Shown piece by piece: positions 34,199 through 47,320 of a stretch of 64,000 nucleotides of DNA; position 1 is the first letter of the stretch; every line of letters starts with the position of its first letter. This stretch comes from Nemopilema nomurai. Its lineage: Eukaryota; Cnidaria; Scyphozoa; Rhizostomeae; Rhizostomatidae. Made by a program: the position numbers and the translations under genes. Under the pieces are notes generated by a model. The model did no database searches. It had not been told where the DNA came from and worked only from the letters and a program-made list of their open reading frames with translations. Where the stretch lies: assembly GCA_003864495.1 (NCBI GenBank), contig ML133454.1:3019233-3083232 (forward strand), given 5' to 3'.

Positions 34199-34287
34199 GG
34201 GGTGCACTAGCCCAGGGGTGCACTAGCCCAGGGGTGCACTAGCCCAGGGGTGTACTAGCCCAGGGGTGCACCACCCCAGGGGTGGCA
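34199..34287 (+). repeat. GC-rich minisatellite, 16-bp unit x 5.5
   Basis: Unit GGGGTGCACTAGCCCA is repeated: three identical copies (34199, 34215, 34231), one with a single change (34247), one more diverged (34263), then a partial copy. The gradient of decay from left to right suggests recent expansion at the left end. Its GC content contrasts with its AT-rich surroundings. Confidence 0.9.
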
Positions 34288-35546
34288 AGGTGGCGATCGG
34301 TTTTCCTCATAATTTTCAAAAGCGGGCTCTTCATTAAGAGAAATATTTGAATTTATGCATAAATCTATAGCAAAGCATGCGAGCTTGCAAGCTGATTCGA
34401 AACTTTGACTATCACGGATCACGTCTTACCTCTCTGGGCCTAATCCTCTGTTCAGTCATTGAAAATTGACTGCGCAATAGCAATTGTTCTAGGACATAAC
34501 CTTTGATTTTCTAAATTGCCACACCCATTTAAGGCCTGGCTACGCTCTATGCGTCTTTACAGCAAAACAGCCACCCTAGAGGAAAATTATCATTCTCCCC
34601 TGCCAAGAGTTTAAGTGAAGAGAAAGAATTATCGCATTCATTTTAAACAACGCAGAGGTTTTGAGTTTGATATTAAAGAAATAAAATGCCCATTTAAAGA
34701 GAATTAGCAGCATGTACGGGGATTCTCCTGTCCTCTCTGACTTTTTTACGGAGTAAGTTAATGTTGCCAATTTAGATATAGCCTTTTGATTTCTAAGGCA
34801 CATATACCCCAAAAGCTCAAATTGACTCACCCTCAAAAAGCATGAACTGAAACCTAGGAACGGTCCGTCCGCTACACGATCATCATGTATCTTGAATGTA
34901 CTGAAATGCACTGAATATTTTGAATTACAATTTGGAAGCCGACATAAAAACAATTACCATTTTAAAACCATTGATAGTTATAATGAAGATCGACTTGACC
35001 CAACACCATTTCGATTGACTGGCCGACACTCCTTCTTAGTAATGGGATCACACGATTGATGTGCGTGCCATTTATTGACCTGTTTAGTTGCACAGAAACA
35101 CTCCATTGTCCAATGCTAGTTTAATATACGCTACGTATAGTTCAATCATCCTTCAGTATATCATGAGTCGGATTCAGGTCAGAAATTGAGAAATGGAAAT
35201 AGTATTTTGGAAAAAATCGATTTAAATATAGTATTACATTGCCAGCGAAAAACTGTAGTCAGACTGAGGAGCTGGAAATCTTGGTATAGTTTCATACAGC
35301 CTAAACGTCATTTGATAAAAAAGTATATAGATATCGCGCAACCTTCAACTGCTGGCAATTTCCATATGAATTTTTAATAGAACTTGATTATTTGCCAGGG
35401 GGCAAGGAAGCGGGAAACATTATAGCTAATAGACTTCGCAACCGTCCAGTCAGGATTCTAGTAAAATTCGGATTAAAGTAATATTGATGTTCTTTTCTGT
35501 TTTTTCGCTACAGGTTTTATGCATTCTTGTGTATCTACGCCCTTAA

Positions 35547-35659
35547 GCCCAATCTCAACTAGGCGGAAAATTGTCGCGCCGCGAAAAGTAGGATTACTTT
35601 CTACTTTTCGCTAGTCGACATTTTCCGCCTCGACATTTTCCGCCTAGTGTAGATTGGGC
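35547..35659. mobile_element. Palindromic fold-back element (hairpin-forming, 113 bp)
   Basis: Outer arms 35547-35576 (GCCCAATCTCAACTAGGCGG...) and 35631-35659 are near-perfect reverse complements. Inner arms GCGAAAAGTAG (35581-35591) and CTACTTTTCGC (35601-35611) are perfect. Only about nine bases remain at the loop. The right arm contains an extra copy of a CGACATTTTCCGCCT block, making it asymmetric. This is typical of a fold-back MITE remnant; no target duplication is certain. Confidence 0.7.
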
Positions 35660-37136
35660 ATTATCCCGGGTTGCAGAAGGCAACTTTTGTCCTAGTCCTA
35701 CGGTGATTCTACGGTGACATTACACTGCCATGTTTTTGTCGTCGACACCATGTCGTGATTCAGATTGTGAACGCCTTCGAAATAGCGGGCATAAACAGAT
35801 CATGGTCCGTTCCGGTGGCGTAGCTTTGTTTACATATAGCTTCAGAAAACTGCTTGATTCTACCAAGAAAAACCTAGTTTTGCTCACCAAAACACTGCGA
35901 TGAGAAATAAAAGGACACTGTGACCATTTTTCTTGGGTAACAACTCGAATATTGAAAATATGTAACCTGCAAATGTATTATCAAAGCAATTGCTTTGAAG
36001 ATGTCCAGTCATGCTTAGTATGAGGGTGACTGGATCCAATTATGAAAATGGCAACCACATAAAAGGTGTGAGATGGGTGCTAAATGGTTCTTTCACAGCC
36101 AATAATGTGATCTTCTCTTAGCCCTCTAGTGTTTTTAATCCAGGACTGACTATTTATTTTGTCAACTTTTAATAACTTGCTGATGTTTTCATCAGTGGCA
36201 GTTTAAGGGATTCAGGGCCTGGGGCAAAAATCATCCTTGGGGCCCTTGTTTGAAAAATTTTGTTAGCCAAGATTATTCTTCAAGTCCTTTTTCCATTAAA
36301 GTTGTTATGCCTCAAGGTGATGCCTTCTGGGCTACCAGAAGCATGGGGCATGGGGCCATGGTCCCCTATAAACTCCAGATGTTTGCGTAATTCAAATTGA
36401 ATAAAGTCATTAAAAATAAGCCAAAAAATAAGTAGATTTCCTTGCATGATGGAAAAACAAGAATTAAAACACAATTAAGTCTTGTCGAGAAAGAAAACTA
36501 GATAAGCCAGTGGCAGTGCCAGTAGCTTTAAATAAGACCTGAGAAGATTACTTGGACTTAGAAAAGCCCAAAAATATTTGATTTAACCAACTGACAAACA
36601 CTCAGTATAAAACTCCCAAAAATAAAGTTGAAAAAATCTACAATTGTCATAAGTGAGCTATTAAATACACATTTAACTTAGATATAGAGCCAATAGCCCC
36701 ACCCCACTAGGCAGAGCTAGAAAGAACTGCCTTATTTTTGAGACAAATATTTTCTAAAGAATGTGGGGCTTTAATTTTAATCAATATATGCATCTATCCT
36801 TAAAAAATTCTTCACATCGCAAATGCTTTCTTACTAAGGCCTGCTGTTTATAATTTGCTCCAGTTTCAAACTTTCAATTAAGTAAATAAGTTAGGTGTGT
36901 TATTGCCTTTCTTAAAGGGTCCTAAGAGTCAATTCTAATAGTAAGTGCATTAACAGTGTGTTTTACCCAACTGGCTGTCATACGTAAACATGTTTTTTTT
37001 CATATGAACATTTGAAAGCTTTAGAAAAATGCACTGGCAACAAAGCATAAAATAATGAATCTGATATGGTGATAACTGATTGATGAAAGGGAATCAACAT
37101 CAGCATGAAACACCACTTATACAATTTGAATACTGT

Positions 37137-38461
37137 TTAATAGGACTGCAACTTTTCCACTATTTTCTCTGGGATATCCAATGTTCTTATTTCTTCCTCT
37201 GTCATATGCTTCTTGATAACTGCACTAGAGAATTCTTCCAAAGTAGGGACTAAAAGACAATTTTAAAATACAATTACCAATGGTCATTTTAAGCATCAAG
37301 AAAGTGGATTCTTCATTTGCTCTTCTAGCTTTTTCTGAAGCAAAGGTGATTCAATGTTTTGTTCTAGCAAAAGGAGAAAAGTTAAATTTTTTTGGTTGCC
37401 AGAATTGGTGAAATTGGCAGAGAGAGCAGCACTTTCAGCATACTTAATCTCATTGTGCAGAGATGCAACTGCTTTCTGTTCCTAGCTAAATGCATGTTGA
37501 AAATTTCCTCTGTCAAACATAATGATCAGCCAATTAACTATGTATATTTCTTCTTGTACTTTATATCAGCAAAGATGTCAGTATTGAAGCTGCTTACAAA
37601 AGATGCACTAAAACACAAGTGGCCTGGCCACTTGACCAAAACCAGGATCTCAACATATTTTGCATTCCAGGCATATATCTTTTCACATAACCTTTCTAAA
37701 CCATATTTAGTAAGTTAGACACTAGGGAAACAAACATTGGATTTGAGAATTATTGGAAAATTTGGTCGAGACTTTCTTTAAGTTGCTCTTAAAAACACAT
37801 TTTTTAGTGTTCATTTCATCCTAAGGTCGGCTACTGTCGAAAGTCGCTTACCTTCTACTTGTATAATTCTAATTTGCTTGGTGATGCCATAAAGATCAAC
37901 AACAGCAAAAATATCACCATATTCAACTGGAATTCCAGAGGCAAATGGTCCGAATTGAACACCATTCACAAAAAAGTAAAGTGTCCCATTTGATGTAACA
38001 TGGATTCCAATCCTGCTTCCAATATCCGTTGGTTTGGCATCGTCCGTGCCTTTCAAAAGTTTATAATTCAGTTTCGAATTCTTGATAAATTTAGGGTCAT
38101 TGTTCTTACAGGGAGTAGGAATCCCGCAACTATCATCTCCAAAGGGAACATCTTCAGATGGTTTGATTGCAAATACCCAGGAGCAGCTTTTCTCTCCATT
38201 CATCTGTGCAAAATCTGGTAGCAAATACTGGGGCAACGAGTTCAGCTTTGTCGGATTCTGAGCAGTCACCCCACAGCGTACATGACCAGCCCAACCAGCT
38301 TCTTGCTCCTCTATCTCGAACAGAAAGGTTTCTCCTGGACCCAAAGGCCGATGTGAAAATGCAATAGCATTTGCAAAGCTGCGAAAACGCCTCGCAACAC
38401 GTCGGTTTTCAAGGATTTCAATGTTGCTTCCATGAGAGCGATGAAATGCGAAACCCACCAT
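37137..38461 (-). CDS. NEURL2: Neuralized-like protein 2 (NHR domain plus SOCS box; Ozz-type E3 adaptor)
   Basis: Substrate-recognition subunit of a cullin-RING ubiquitin ligase; in vertebrates NEURL2/Ozz targets proteins in muscle. Exon 1 is 38461-37852 and exon 2 is 37249-37137 (phase 1 junction, GTC), giving 240 aa against 285 in human. The N-terminus starts directly with the neuralized homology repeat: GFAFHRSHGSNIEI, AIAFSHRPLGPGETFLFEIE, EEQEAGWAGHVRCGVTA, then GIHVTSNGTLYFFVNGVQFG and FAVVDLYGITKQIRIIQVE. This tracks the human protein block by block. Exon 2 supplies a SOCS-box-like C-terminus (VPTLEEFSSAVIKKHM...LDIPEKIVEKL) at the position of the human SOCS box. The N-terminal extension and the loop before the last NHR strands are shorter than in human. 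Head to head with the uncharacterised gene on the plus strand. Confidence 0.9.
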
Positions 38462-40276
38462 CCTTTGCTGCTGATGTCCTACCCTTGAAGTTACGATTTA
38501 CATATATTAGCTTAAACATTTAGAATTGCTTCAAAATTCATATTATTATCGCCGAATATTAAAGAGTTTCAACCCTCCACTACTCAAGGCCATCGAAAGC
38601 AACGAATATCTGTTTCAGTGCTCCTCCGCAACTAAAGGCCCGTCTACGCTCGTCCTCGTTCTGAGAACTGTGGAGTTTTGGCGGGGTTATCTGGAAAAAG
38701 TAAAGGTAAACACGATTTACTTCCTATTTCTATGATTAATTCTTCAAAATAAAATGCAGCTGTAATCAAAAGCCTTTTAGATAGAGTCGTTGATGGTCTC
38801 ATAATCAAGATTATAATCAAATTAATGTCGAGGAACATTCTCTATTATTATAATAATGCACATCAATTGCAGTTGTGAATTTTGGTGGAACGCATTATAT
38901 TGATAATAATTATTTATAAGAACTAACAATCTCTTGTTCTCGATCCATTGTTGTGTAGCCAGAGTATGCCTTTCATTGTCATTCATTTTGCAAGCTACTT
39001 TGGACTTGATTCAACTTGTCAAGAGGGGGATCAACTGGTATCTGGGATTAGAGGGAGAGTTTTTATTCTACCTAATTATCTTTGAAGTACAATTGTTTTC
39101 AAGAATAAGCAATTTGCATAATTCAAATTCCACCTTTTCTTTGAGCTATTATAAATCTCTATTTCATATCTGTTTATTGTCCACAATCCAAAATAAGATT
39201 TTAGACTTATCATAATGTAAAGTGCTGTTTCAGTTTTTGTGCTGCAGAAAAATCTCTAAAATTTAGAGGAGAGGTCTTTTCATGCTTTTACTGACATAAG
39301 CAGAGAATCAGCATGGTCAACAGTCATTTGCATGCAAGAAGAAATTTTTGTATTAAAAAATTGTTGTTATTAGATGAAGAGGTGTTATTTTGTAGAATAA
39401 GGGGTGCTAAGGGGTTAGCAAATAAGGGAAGGATTATGAAATATCAGCCTGAACTTTTAAATCTTTAACTGTCTTACACAAGCATTTGAATGTTTTCTTT
39501 GCTTTATCAAGAGCATTTTTCAATTAAAGAGGTGTTTATTTGTCTTTCTGTTGTATCCATAGGTAATCATTTGATTTGAAATATTAGAATTTCATGCAAT
39601 CAATATTATAATCAGTTTAGCCTCTCAGTGTTTGTATTCCTTATTTGCAAATTTGAAGCCATCTGTGATTAATTCAGACAGTCTGTTTCTCTACTGTAAT
39701 CAATTTCAGTTTTCAATATTTCTAATCAATCATGGAAAGAAAAGGCAATATTTTGGTATGATATGACAATATTTAGCAACTTGATAATAACTGGTTCAGA
39801 GCGACTTCCTTTGCTTGTTGCTGCCTAATCACTTCTACCTTTTTTATCACATTTATCAGATTTAATGCGAGTATTACCCTAGTCACAAAACAGATGGGAA
39901 ACAGATTGTCTGTTTTGCTTAGGTAAACACAACTCTTGCAAATAAAACATTTTTTTCTGTCTGTGGAAAGCCAATTGATATGAAGTGGTTTTATGTCTGG
40001 CTATCAAACAATCTTTAGTGCACATTATCTTGCATGTATATTTGGATTGTCTTTAATTGTTTACACATTTAAATTCTTTTCTGCCTGAAAGGATCCTTCA
40101 TGGCAATGGTTGTAATGCTCCAATTAACTTTGATTGGGTTTTTTTAAACACTTAATTGATCTTGAATAAAATAAAGAAGAATAGTCTTATTGTGTTCTAG
40201 ACCTTCAAAGTGTGTAATCGTTATTATATTCTTTGGAAAGATCATTCACTCCTAGAATTCATTGTTCCTACTGCAG
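38462..40276 (+). promoter_or_regulatory. Divergent promoter region and 5' intron of the uncharacterised gene
   Basis: NEURL2 starts leftward at 38461. On the plus strand a good splice donor (AAAG|GTAAAC) ends a likely noncoding first exon at 38705, and an acceptor (CTGCAG) lies at 40271-40276. The two genes would therefore share about 200 bases of promoter. The rest is AT-rich intron without supported features. Confidence 0.45.
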
Positions 40277-40329
40277 GAAGTAGGAGCACACAGAAAGGTC
40301 CCATTGAATGTCATAAGAGGTGTGGCACT

Positions 40330-43300
40330 ATGGAAGAAAGAACTCGAAAAGGAGTTGAAGAATCGAGGATAAATGGTGTGCAGTGTGTAAAATGTGCAAT
40401 GGCTCTACCCTCGGTGAGAGAAAATGCTGACTGGAAGCGGCATGTGGACAAGGGAGATAGAAGTGGAGTTGAGTATGTTAGCTTTACAGCACTTGATGAT
40501 ATGTCTCCATACATTGTTGGTTGTGCTGCGGCTGAAAAAAGTGGAGAGAGAGACCATGCTGATAAGAAATACTTGAAATTCAAGTGGAGAAAGTATCTAA
40601 ACGTCCAAGTGTTTGCATCCCGAAAAGGCGTTATAGTTCGATTGGATCAAAGATTAAAAGTCCCTCTTCAGAAAATACCTTCGACAGTAGCGTGAAGCCA
40701 AGGCATCAATACAGCGAATGGGAGTCTTCTAATAATTCGCTTGTTCCTTCAAAGGGAGAACCAATATTGAAGGAAATGAATGAAAGTATGGTTAAAAACT
40801 TTCTTTTGGGTTGCCAAGACACAGAATTCAACGAACTGAATACAGAGAATGTAGGAAACGTAGACTTGAGAAATATTTCAGATTCTCAGCCAAAGTCGGC
40901 ATGCTTTATCGCCGAAGGCTCTGCTGATGGTGCTTTGCATGGCACTTTTGACATGGCACAAAGCAGTGACAGTGACTGTCAGATGACGTCAGATCAAGGA
41001 AGTGCACCACCATACCTTGCTACAGTACTGGCTCGAATGGGAGTACCGATGAATCGACTCTCGACGGAAAGCTTACGGGCGAATGGAGTCCGAACTAAGG
41101 GTGATATCCAAATAACTGAAAAAGACTCTATTTTGTATCTCAGGGCACACCTAGTTTTGTTTGACGTCGATGTTTTTATAGACACTGCAATAACTCAAGG
41201 TAATATATCCATGCATGGTGCCGAAAGCACCAACCGCGTTGAAGGAGCTCCTTCGAACCTTACTGAGGATAGCGCCCGAAGAATGAACTTTTTCCAGAGC
41301 CAAAACATGAACAGAAATGCGATTGAGGGTGTTGCCGAGAAAAAGGAAGGAATTCCTCCGAGAAGCATTGCACCAAGCAGTAATACTGTTGCTGATCCGC
41401 GAATAATTGTTAAGGTGAAAACTCTGTTTATCATTTCTTTGTTAATTATGGACTGCCTGGTCCATGGATCCCATTGATTTATTTTACTTCAACGAATTTC
41501 ATGCAACAAATGGAGCAATTAATTTTACATTTAAATGCATAGAGATTGTTTTTAAAAAGGCCTCTATCCTTGGTACTTAATCCACAAGAAAAATGCCGCT
41601 TTTGATTTTGCGAAATTTTTTACGGACTGTCAGATCTCTTAGTCAGCAGAGTAGACTTGCGGATACAACCGTTTGTATGTGTGGCTTTTGGTAATCCGAC
41701 TGTTTTCACACCCGATCCCATTTAAGAACGTGAAAGAGTGCTGGGAAATGCAAAATATATAAATTCAAATTGTTAACATATTTTTTGCCCGGCAGTTAAC
41801 CATTATTCTGTCACTTTCCAACAATTTAGGGGTTTGGTTTAATCTAAAAGAATCATTTTAAAAAGCTGGGCGGAGCAACAATTGCTCGCTTTTGATTCTG
41901 TTTTTTGCCATAAAACACACAACTTATCGAATTCCTTACTAATGCAAACTTGTGTTCACGTTTCAGCGCCTCTGCAAGGAACATTCACCACGCAGGTACC
42001 CGCTGCTTTATCATCGTTTCATCATCCCCGTTTCGTGCTTCAATTAACATTCTGCCTGACTTTCGGCAAGCGGCAATAAGAAGCCGCCTGGCCCTTAATT
42101 CGCTATTTCTTTGTAATATTACTTTAGCCGTGTTTGTCTGAAACGCTAAACTGAAGTAGCCATCTGCAATGCGTTCTTTTTCGGACTGGACAACAATAAA
42201 ACAGTCGCAAAACATGTTGCACTGTTCTCTCGGAATCTCCAAATTCTTTATCTGAAATAAAACACTGGATCTTTGCAGCATTTTTCTACATCAAGCCGCA
42301 CCGTAAAAAGTTTGAAAAGTGCATAACCGTGTACTCTTAACAGAGACGCGATGGCCATGCGGGTTATGTTTTTTTAAGGGGCGGTATTTTGCGCCACTGT
42401 GAGATCGACCAATACTCTCATAATATGTGAATTTTAGAAATGGTGATTTTATTCATGAAAAAGTCTCATACCTCATTTTATTTCAAAGCGAGTTGAAGCA
42501 ACCACGAAGGGATGAAGCAGATGTTTCCTCTGCCTCGCTATTGGTTAGTATCAGTTCATATGTACACAAGGCACTCAAATAGGTTGCCCTTCGCCTTGCT
42601 GCAAACTGTTCCTTTGGTTCATCTTGTTGCCCAGTGAGCAAAGGAACGAGTCCATTGTTGTTCGTACCGTTCTCCAATCCCGCACTCTATTTGTTCCTAG
42701 GCCAAACGGTTAGGAAATCTTTTAACTCGTGCATGACAGTTCCGCATGGTGAAATGCTCCGGTTAATTGATTGAAACATTGAAATAAATTTACTTGTTAG
42801 AATTCACCGGGACAATTAATCTCTCATATAACCTTGGGGGGATACGAGCTGTGTACCAAAAATGGGATTTGGAAAGATGGCCTAGGCTAGCTGCTTTGGA
42901 CAGCCTTTCATTAGTTGATCAAACACCCGTTCCAGTCACCTGGTTCCAAAGTTCTGTGGAATGCAGTTCCCAACGGCATTCCTGGCAAATAGCCAAGGTT
43001 ATAAACGACAAGAAAGCGGTTGCTTACGGCTTTGATAAGTCTCTGCAAGGGTAGCACGCCTCTTCATGCACCTTACCGCACGCTGGGACTGCATCAAGCC
43101 AATCAAATTGAGTTCTCAGATAACATGATTTACATAACTCAAAAGAGAAGGCGTTTGTCTTGAGGCCATCTACAAGCGCAAGGTTTTGTAGGTGCGCCTA
43201 AAAAGAGGTCTGCTTTCATTCCGGATAGACCTTCTATTGTTGGAAGCTTTTTCCTGGCTGATTGATTTGTCTAACTATTATCACTTCATATTAAATATTG

Positions 43301-43858
43301 TCGCCACTAGATTGTTATCATCTTTTCACTTATCGATAACAGGCACCATTTTTCTTGAATTTCTAAAAATTCTTGCTCCAATCAATTTTTACTATTGCCT
43401 CTACTTACGTGTCATGGAATACAGTCTCTTAGGAGTATTTGCCGGAAACGAAAGCTGTTTTCCTATGTAAACCTATCGATGCTTTCTTTCAGAAGACTAG
43501 GCGAAATTTTTCCAAATCGGAACATGCTGGATCTCCTGATTTGATGGACTCCGCCAACGAGAAGTCGCTGAAGAACTCTACGTTAGATGGTGATGTTGAG
43601 AGCAGATTGTTATCTGGAAGGTGTAACGTGTTGAGCAAAGATTCAGCCCTGCATGCAGTGGATGACTTTGTTGCGAGAAGGCGAAAACGGGGTTCTGATA
43701 CAATACTTGGAAGCTCAAATGAGTTAAAGTGCACGCAGACGAAAGAGGTAGCTTCTGCGGAGCCACCGCGCAGAAGGAGAAAGGTTGATGGCACAAATGC
43801 TGGGAATGAAGCAGATGCGGCTGGTAAAGCAGCCTCTGCGATGTCGCCACAGCCATAA
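40330..43858 (+). CDS. Uncharacterised basic protein, probably nuclear (possible frameshift or unresolved splice)
   Basis: I do not recognise this gene. One part runs from ATG 40330 (MEERTRKGVEESRING) with a CxxC motif (VQCVKCAMALPS) and a later His, suggesting a partial zinc finger. Another frame is open from about 40566 to 41414 and contains a compact-looking block (YLATVLARMGVPMNRLSTES, then DSILYLRAHLVLFDVDVFID). A good donor at 41415 and acceptor at 43492 join it in phase 0 to the last exon, 43493-43858 (KTRRNFSKSEHAG...). That exon has strongly basic, NLS-like clusters (ARRRKRG, PPRRRRKVDG). The first part is in a different frame from the second, and no intron with good borders restores it; I tried the donors at 40414, 40473 and 40593 with the nearby acceptors. 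An indel, a weak splice site or a wrong start for the second part are all possible. Coding status likely; function unknown. Confidence 0.55.
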
Positions 43859-46800
43859 ACTGATTGGCTATCTAGGCTCAGGTGTTTTACATACGACCGG
43901 CAGTTGACATGGTATTAAGTGCTTGACACCTCTGTCTGTAATTGCAGCTGCATGTCAGAGAATTTGATATCCATCCACATCTTCTAGCTGATAATGGGAG
44001 ACCTTTTCTCGCAGTTGCTGTTGACCTTTGTGTTTTTCAAGTTTCAAGCAGCGTTATTTTTTTGTGAAAAGTTTTTAACGAATTTAGAGTCGTTCTGAAG
44101 CTTCTTTTATCGCCCAACTTCAATCATAATGCATATGTTTGACATTCTTTTGCGCCTAACACCTGTGTTCTGTCCTGATGTGTGAACAACCGAAATTGAA
44201 TTAAAAAGAATTTCTTTCTGCATTAGCAAGGCCTACCCTAGAACTAAGCATTACCCAAAATAGACAGCAAGCATTGGCTACTCAAAGTGCCTTTTCATTC
44301 AGCCATGCTTTCTTAAAAATACCTCTTTTTCCAAGCTGCCATGAAGATTCTTAATTAACTTCCACAAATACGTCCAACCCTGGCAATTGCCCAGTTGATG
44401 GTTTCATAGATGCTTCATAAACAGAGTCTTTGTTCTTCTTGGTGCTTGTCGTATCGAGCGGCAAAATTATCGGAAATCAATGTTGCATAAAAACTGTTAT
44501 GTTAACTTTAGTATTTGAAGTGATATGCACTTGAATAAGGCATCGAAGGATATAAATGATAGTTTTGTAATTGAGATGGCAAATAGATGTCTCGGCGTTG
44601 TGAGGTGAGATTTTCCAAGTTAGGAACCGATGACATTTTCCTGTTTACTATTGAAGCATATCTGTAAAATAAAACCCAGGTAAGACTTCGCTTAATCTCG
44701 GTTGAAGTTAATGCTGCAAAGTTTCCACTCTTCACTGCGAAAAGATCGAAGCAATGCAGTTCAAAATGCCACCAAAAAGCATGATAAGATGATTGTATCA
44801 CCTCGAAGTTATATTTTTTCCAGCAATAATGATGGTGACTGGAGATGAATTCTTGCATCGTTTAGATATTGTAAATCAGATATTTTAATAAGATATTGTA
44901 AACAGTTTATGGTCCACCGAGTGTAAGGATGACTTGTATGCGTGTTTCAAGGAGCGCAACCACACAAAGAAGAATCTTTAATGACAAGACCGTATATTTG
45001 GAATCGACAGCAATCAAGAAGATGAGCGTGGGAAATGTATCAATGCTTACAATTTGCATGAAACAAACCATAATAAAAAAACCACTACTAGTTCTGCGTA
45101 AAATCGTTGTCAAAACTAACTTAAACTTCACTTTCATACAGAATTGATTACAAAAACAAACCATTCGGAAAGACATTTCCGTTACCTGCTGTTTAGCCTC
45201 AACAAAACTGAATACTTTAATTCGCTGAAACCATGATCGCATGAAAACCATCAAGTTTAGTAAATGTTGTCGATTATGATTAAATGTTGATATTAAATTC
45301 TTGTTTTTGATAAAAAAGCCATTGGTTTTGCAAGTTGATTGCTGTTTGTATGGTCAATAGGCCATCTGTTTCTATTTCACCATAAGCACTGACATTGTGG
45401 ATGAGCAAAATAAAGTGTCTATGGATGACGTTGATATACTGAAATTAAAAAGGTGTTCACCAATCGAGTTTTAAACAAGCACGTAAAAACTGCATTTTGC
45501 ATGGCTAAGTTCCGTTATGCAATGCAGTTTAAAGAGTGTCGTTTTGAAGGTTGGAGGAAGTAAGTTCTTATGAATGCCTTCCATAGACTTGTTAATTTTG
45601 GCCCAGACAGAAAATATCCGTTTATAGAATTCTTAATTGAACAAAACTACTTCAACAAATAAAATTATCTGGAATTTCAACTGTTTAAACTCCCAAAAAG
45701 TGACATCGCTAGACTTTCAGTTTCCTTAATAAAATGAGATCATCCCGCTTCTGGCTTCCAGCAAATGCTCAAAACTGCAAGGACTCTACTGGACAGGCTA
45801 CTTTTTTAGCTGAACATTGTCGTTTCTATAAAAAGAGCAATATAATAATACCTTGATGCCTTGACAGTTCATTATTTGCTTTTCTAAACACAAAATCATA
45901 TATCCTGGTGTCCTCAACAGCCATGTGTGCATTACAATAATAATCGTTAGCGAGATATAGCAGAGTATTTCCAATTTTTAGAAGTAAAAGGAATGGGGGT
46001 GTACCGGAAACTCGGTAGGCCGGATCGCTAATTCTTTCAAATCCGGTTCCGGCCATTTCCGAAATCCGACTAATTGCCGGATTTTCAAGAACTTCAATCG
46101 TTACTTAGAAAATTCCTAGAGGAAACGAGTCACAAACGATTCAATACAGTAAACACAAGGAACAACAAATATTAAAAGCAGAATCACAAAATTGAACGTA
46201 ATTTTGTAAGTTACAAGCGTCCCAAGCATAAAAAAGTCAAACATAAAAAAGCTACAGCCGTCCCGGGTCATAATGGAAGAAAAGCAACTTCTCGCCATTC
46301 CTTGGAGGAAGTCTTGGTCGCTTCTCTTTAAAAATGTTTCCAGGCGCACAACAAAGCCGTTCCAACTGAACACTAGGTGCTGGCGTGGATAACAAATTTT
46401 GGCCTAGATTAGGATTGCTAGATTGGCTTTTTAGACCAAATTTTTTTGTTTTGGTTTTGGATTGCCTTTAACAATTGTTTTTGCTCACTACTCAAATTCA
46501 CTACTCAAATTTCACCTTTTTGCTCACGACCTTTTTGCCATTTCCAAAACCTAAAGTTAATGAGTTATTACTACATTCATGGAATAATTAATGGTTAACT
46601 TCAAAGTGTTAACCACAATTGATATTTTATTATCTAGCCTAGCTGTAAGCAAATTATTTTTTCAGAAGAAAGATAGATCCTAAAGTAAGATCCATTTATT
46701 TTAAGAAATATAAACAGTGCCTGCTCGATGGATTTTTGAAATGGTTTTGATTTGGCCTCTTACAAGAATTTTTGGCCTGAGTTGGTCACCAGTCCAGCTT

Positions 46801-47320
46801 TCCTTTGAAAATCCAATCTAGCAACCCTGAATTGGTGTCTTTGATCTTCTTGCCAATTTTTTTTGAAAAGTGGCTCAAAACTTTTCATTACTGATAAATA
46901 TATTTATGGCCAGAATATCTGGTATAATTCAGCCCGATACACCATAGCTTTGGCCGAAAGCAGTTGCTTAACATAAAAATTACCAAATGCTAGGACATGT
47001 CATACCATTACCAAATGCCATAACACATTACATGAAAAGCTTGCTTCAAGCTACCACACAATTCCAGGTTCATCTTAAGTGAGGCAAGAAACAACTCACA
47101 CAGCCCCCAGTCCAAACTTTCTTTAGAGACAATGTACTGTTGAATTGCAGCTGATTGAGCCAACCGTAAGTGCCTTCAAAATTCTACCAAGGTCCATTAA
47201 ACACCCTAGCAGTGCCAGAAACCTGTTGCAACACTGGTTGTTCACAGAAAAAATACAGTTGCTGCTTTGGGAATAACTGAACAATTACCAATCTGGCAGA
47301 ATCTATTTGAAGGGTGACCA
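43859..47320. other. Intergenic region without supported genes
   Basis: Only short open frames without domains. A region near 46005-46085 is rich in CCGGAT/ATCCGG-type motifs that can pair locally. A loose inverted repeat (GGATTGCTAGATTGG at about 46412 and its complement at about 46812) may bound a degraded roughly 420-bp element. Several TTTGCTCACTACTCAAATT-like direct duplications lie near 46480-46515. Confidence 0.45.

Larger units (their letters stand above)
27090..37136. other. Gene-poor 10-kb region upstream of the SLC6 gene
   Basis: No protein-coding gene could be supported on either strand. Open frames up to 125 codons are AT-rich, lack domains and lack partner exons. A possible SLC6 5' UTR exon ends at 29748 (-). 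A short direct array of TTTAACGTCA-like units lies near 28455-28490. It also contains the minisatellite at 34199-34287 and the fold-back at 35547-35659. Noncoding RNAs cannot be excluded by eye. Confidence 0.5.

Noticed and set aside
41985..42677. Minus-strand open frames of 98 and 64 codons inside the intron of the unknown gene
   Set aside because: Their composition looks somewhat protein-like, but there is no known domain, no linking splice pattern and no second copy in the window.
46411..46832. Inverted repeat GGATTGCTAGATTGG as a TIR element
   Set aside because: Only about 15-20 bases pair, with mismatches, and flanks show no duplication; chance or a very degraded element.
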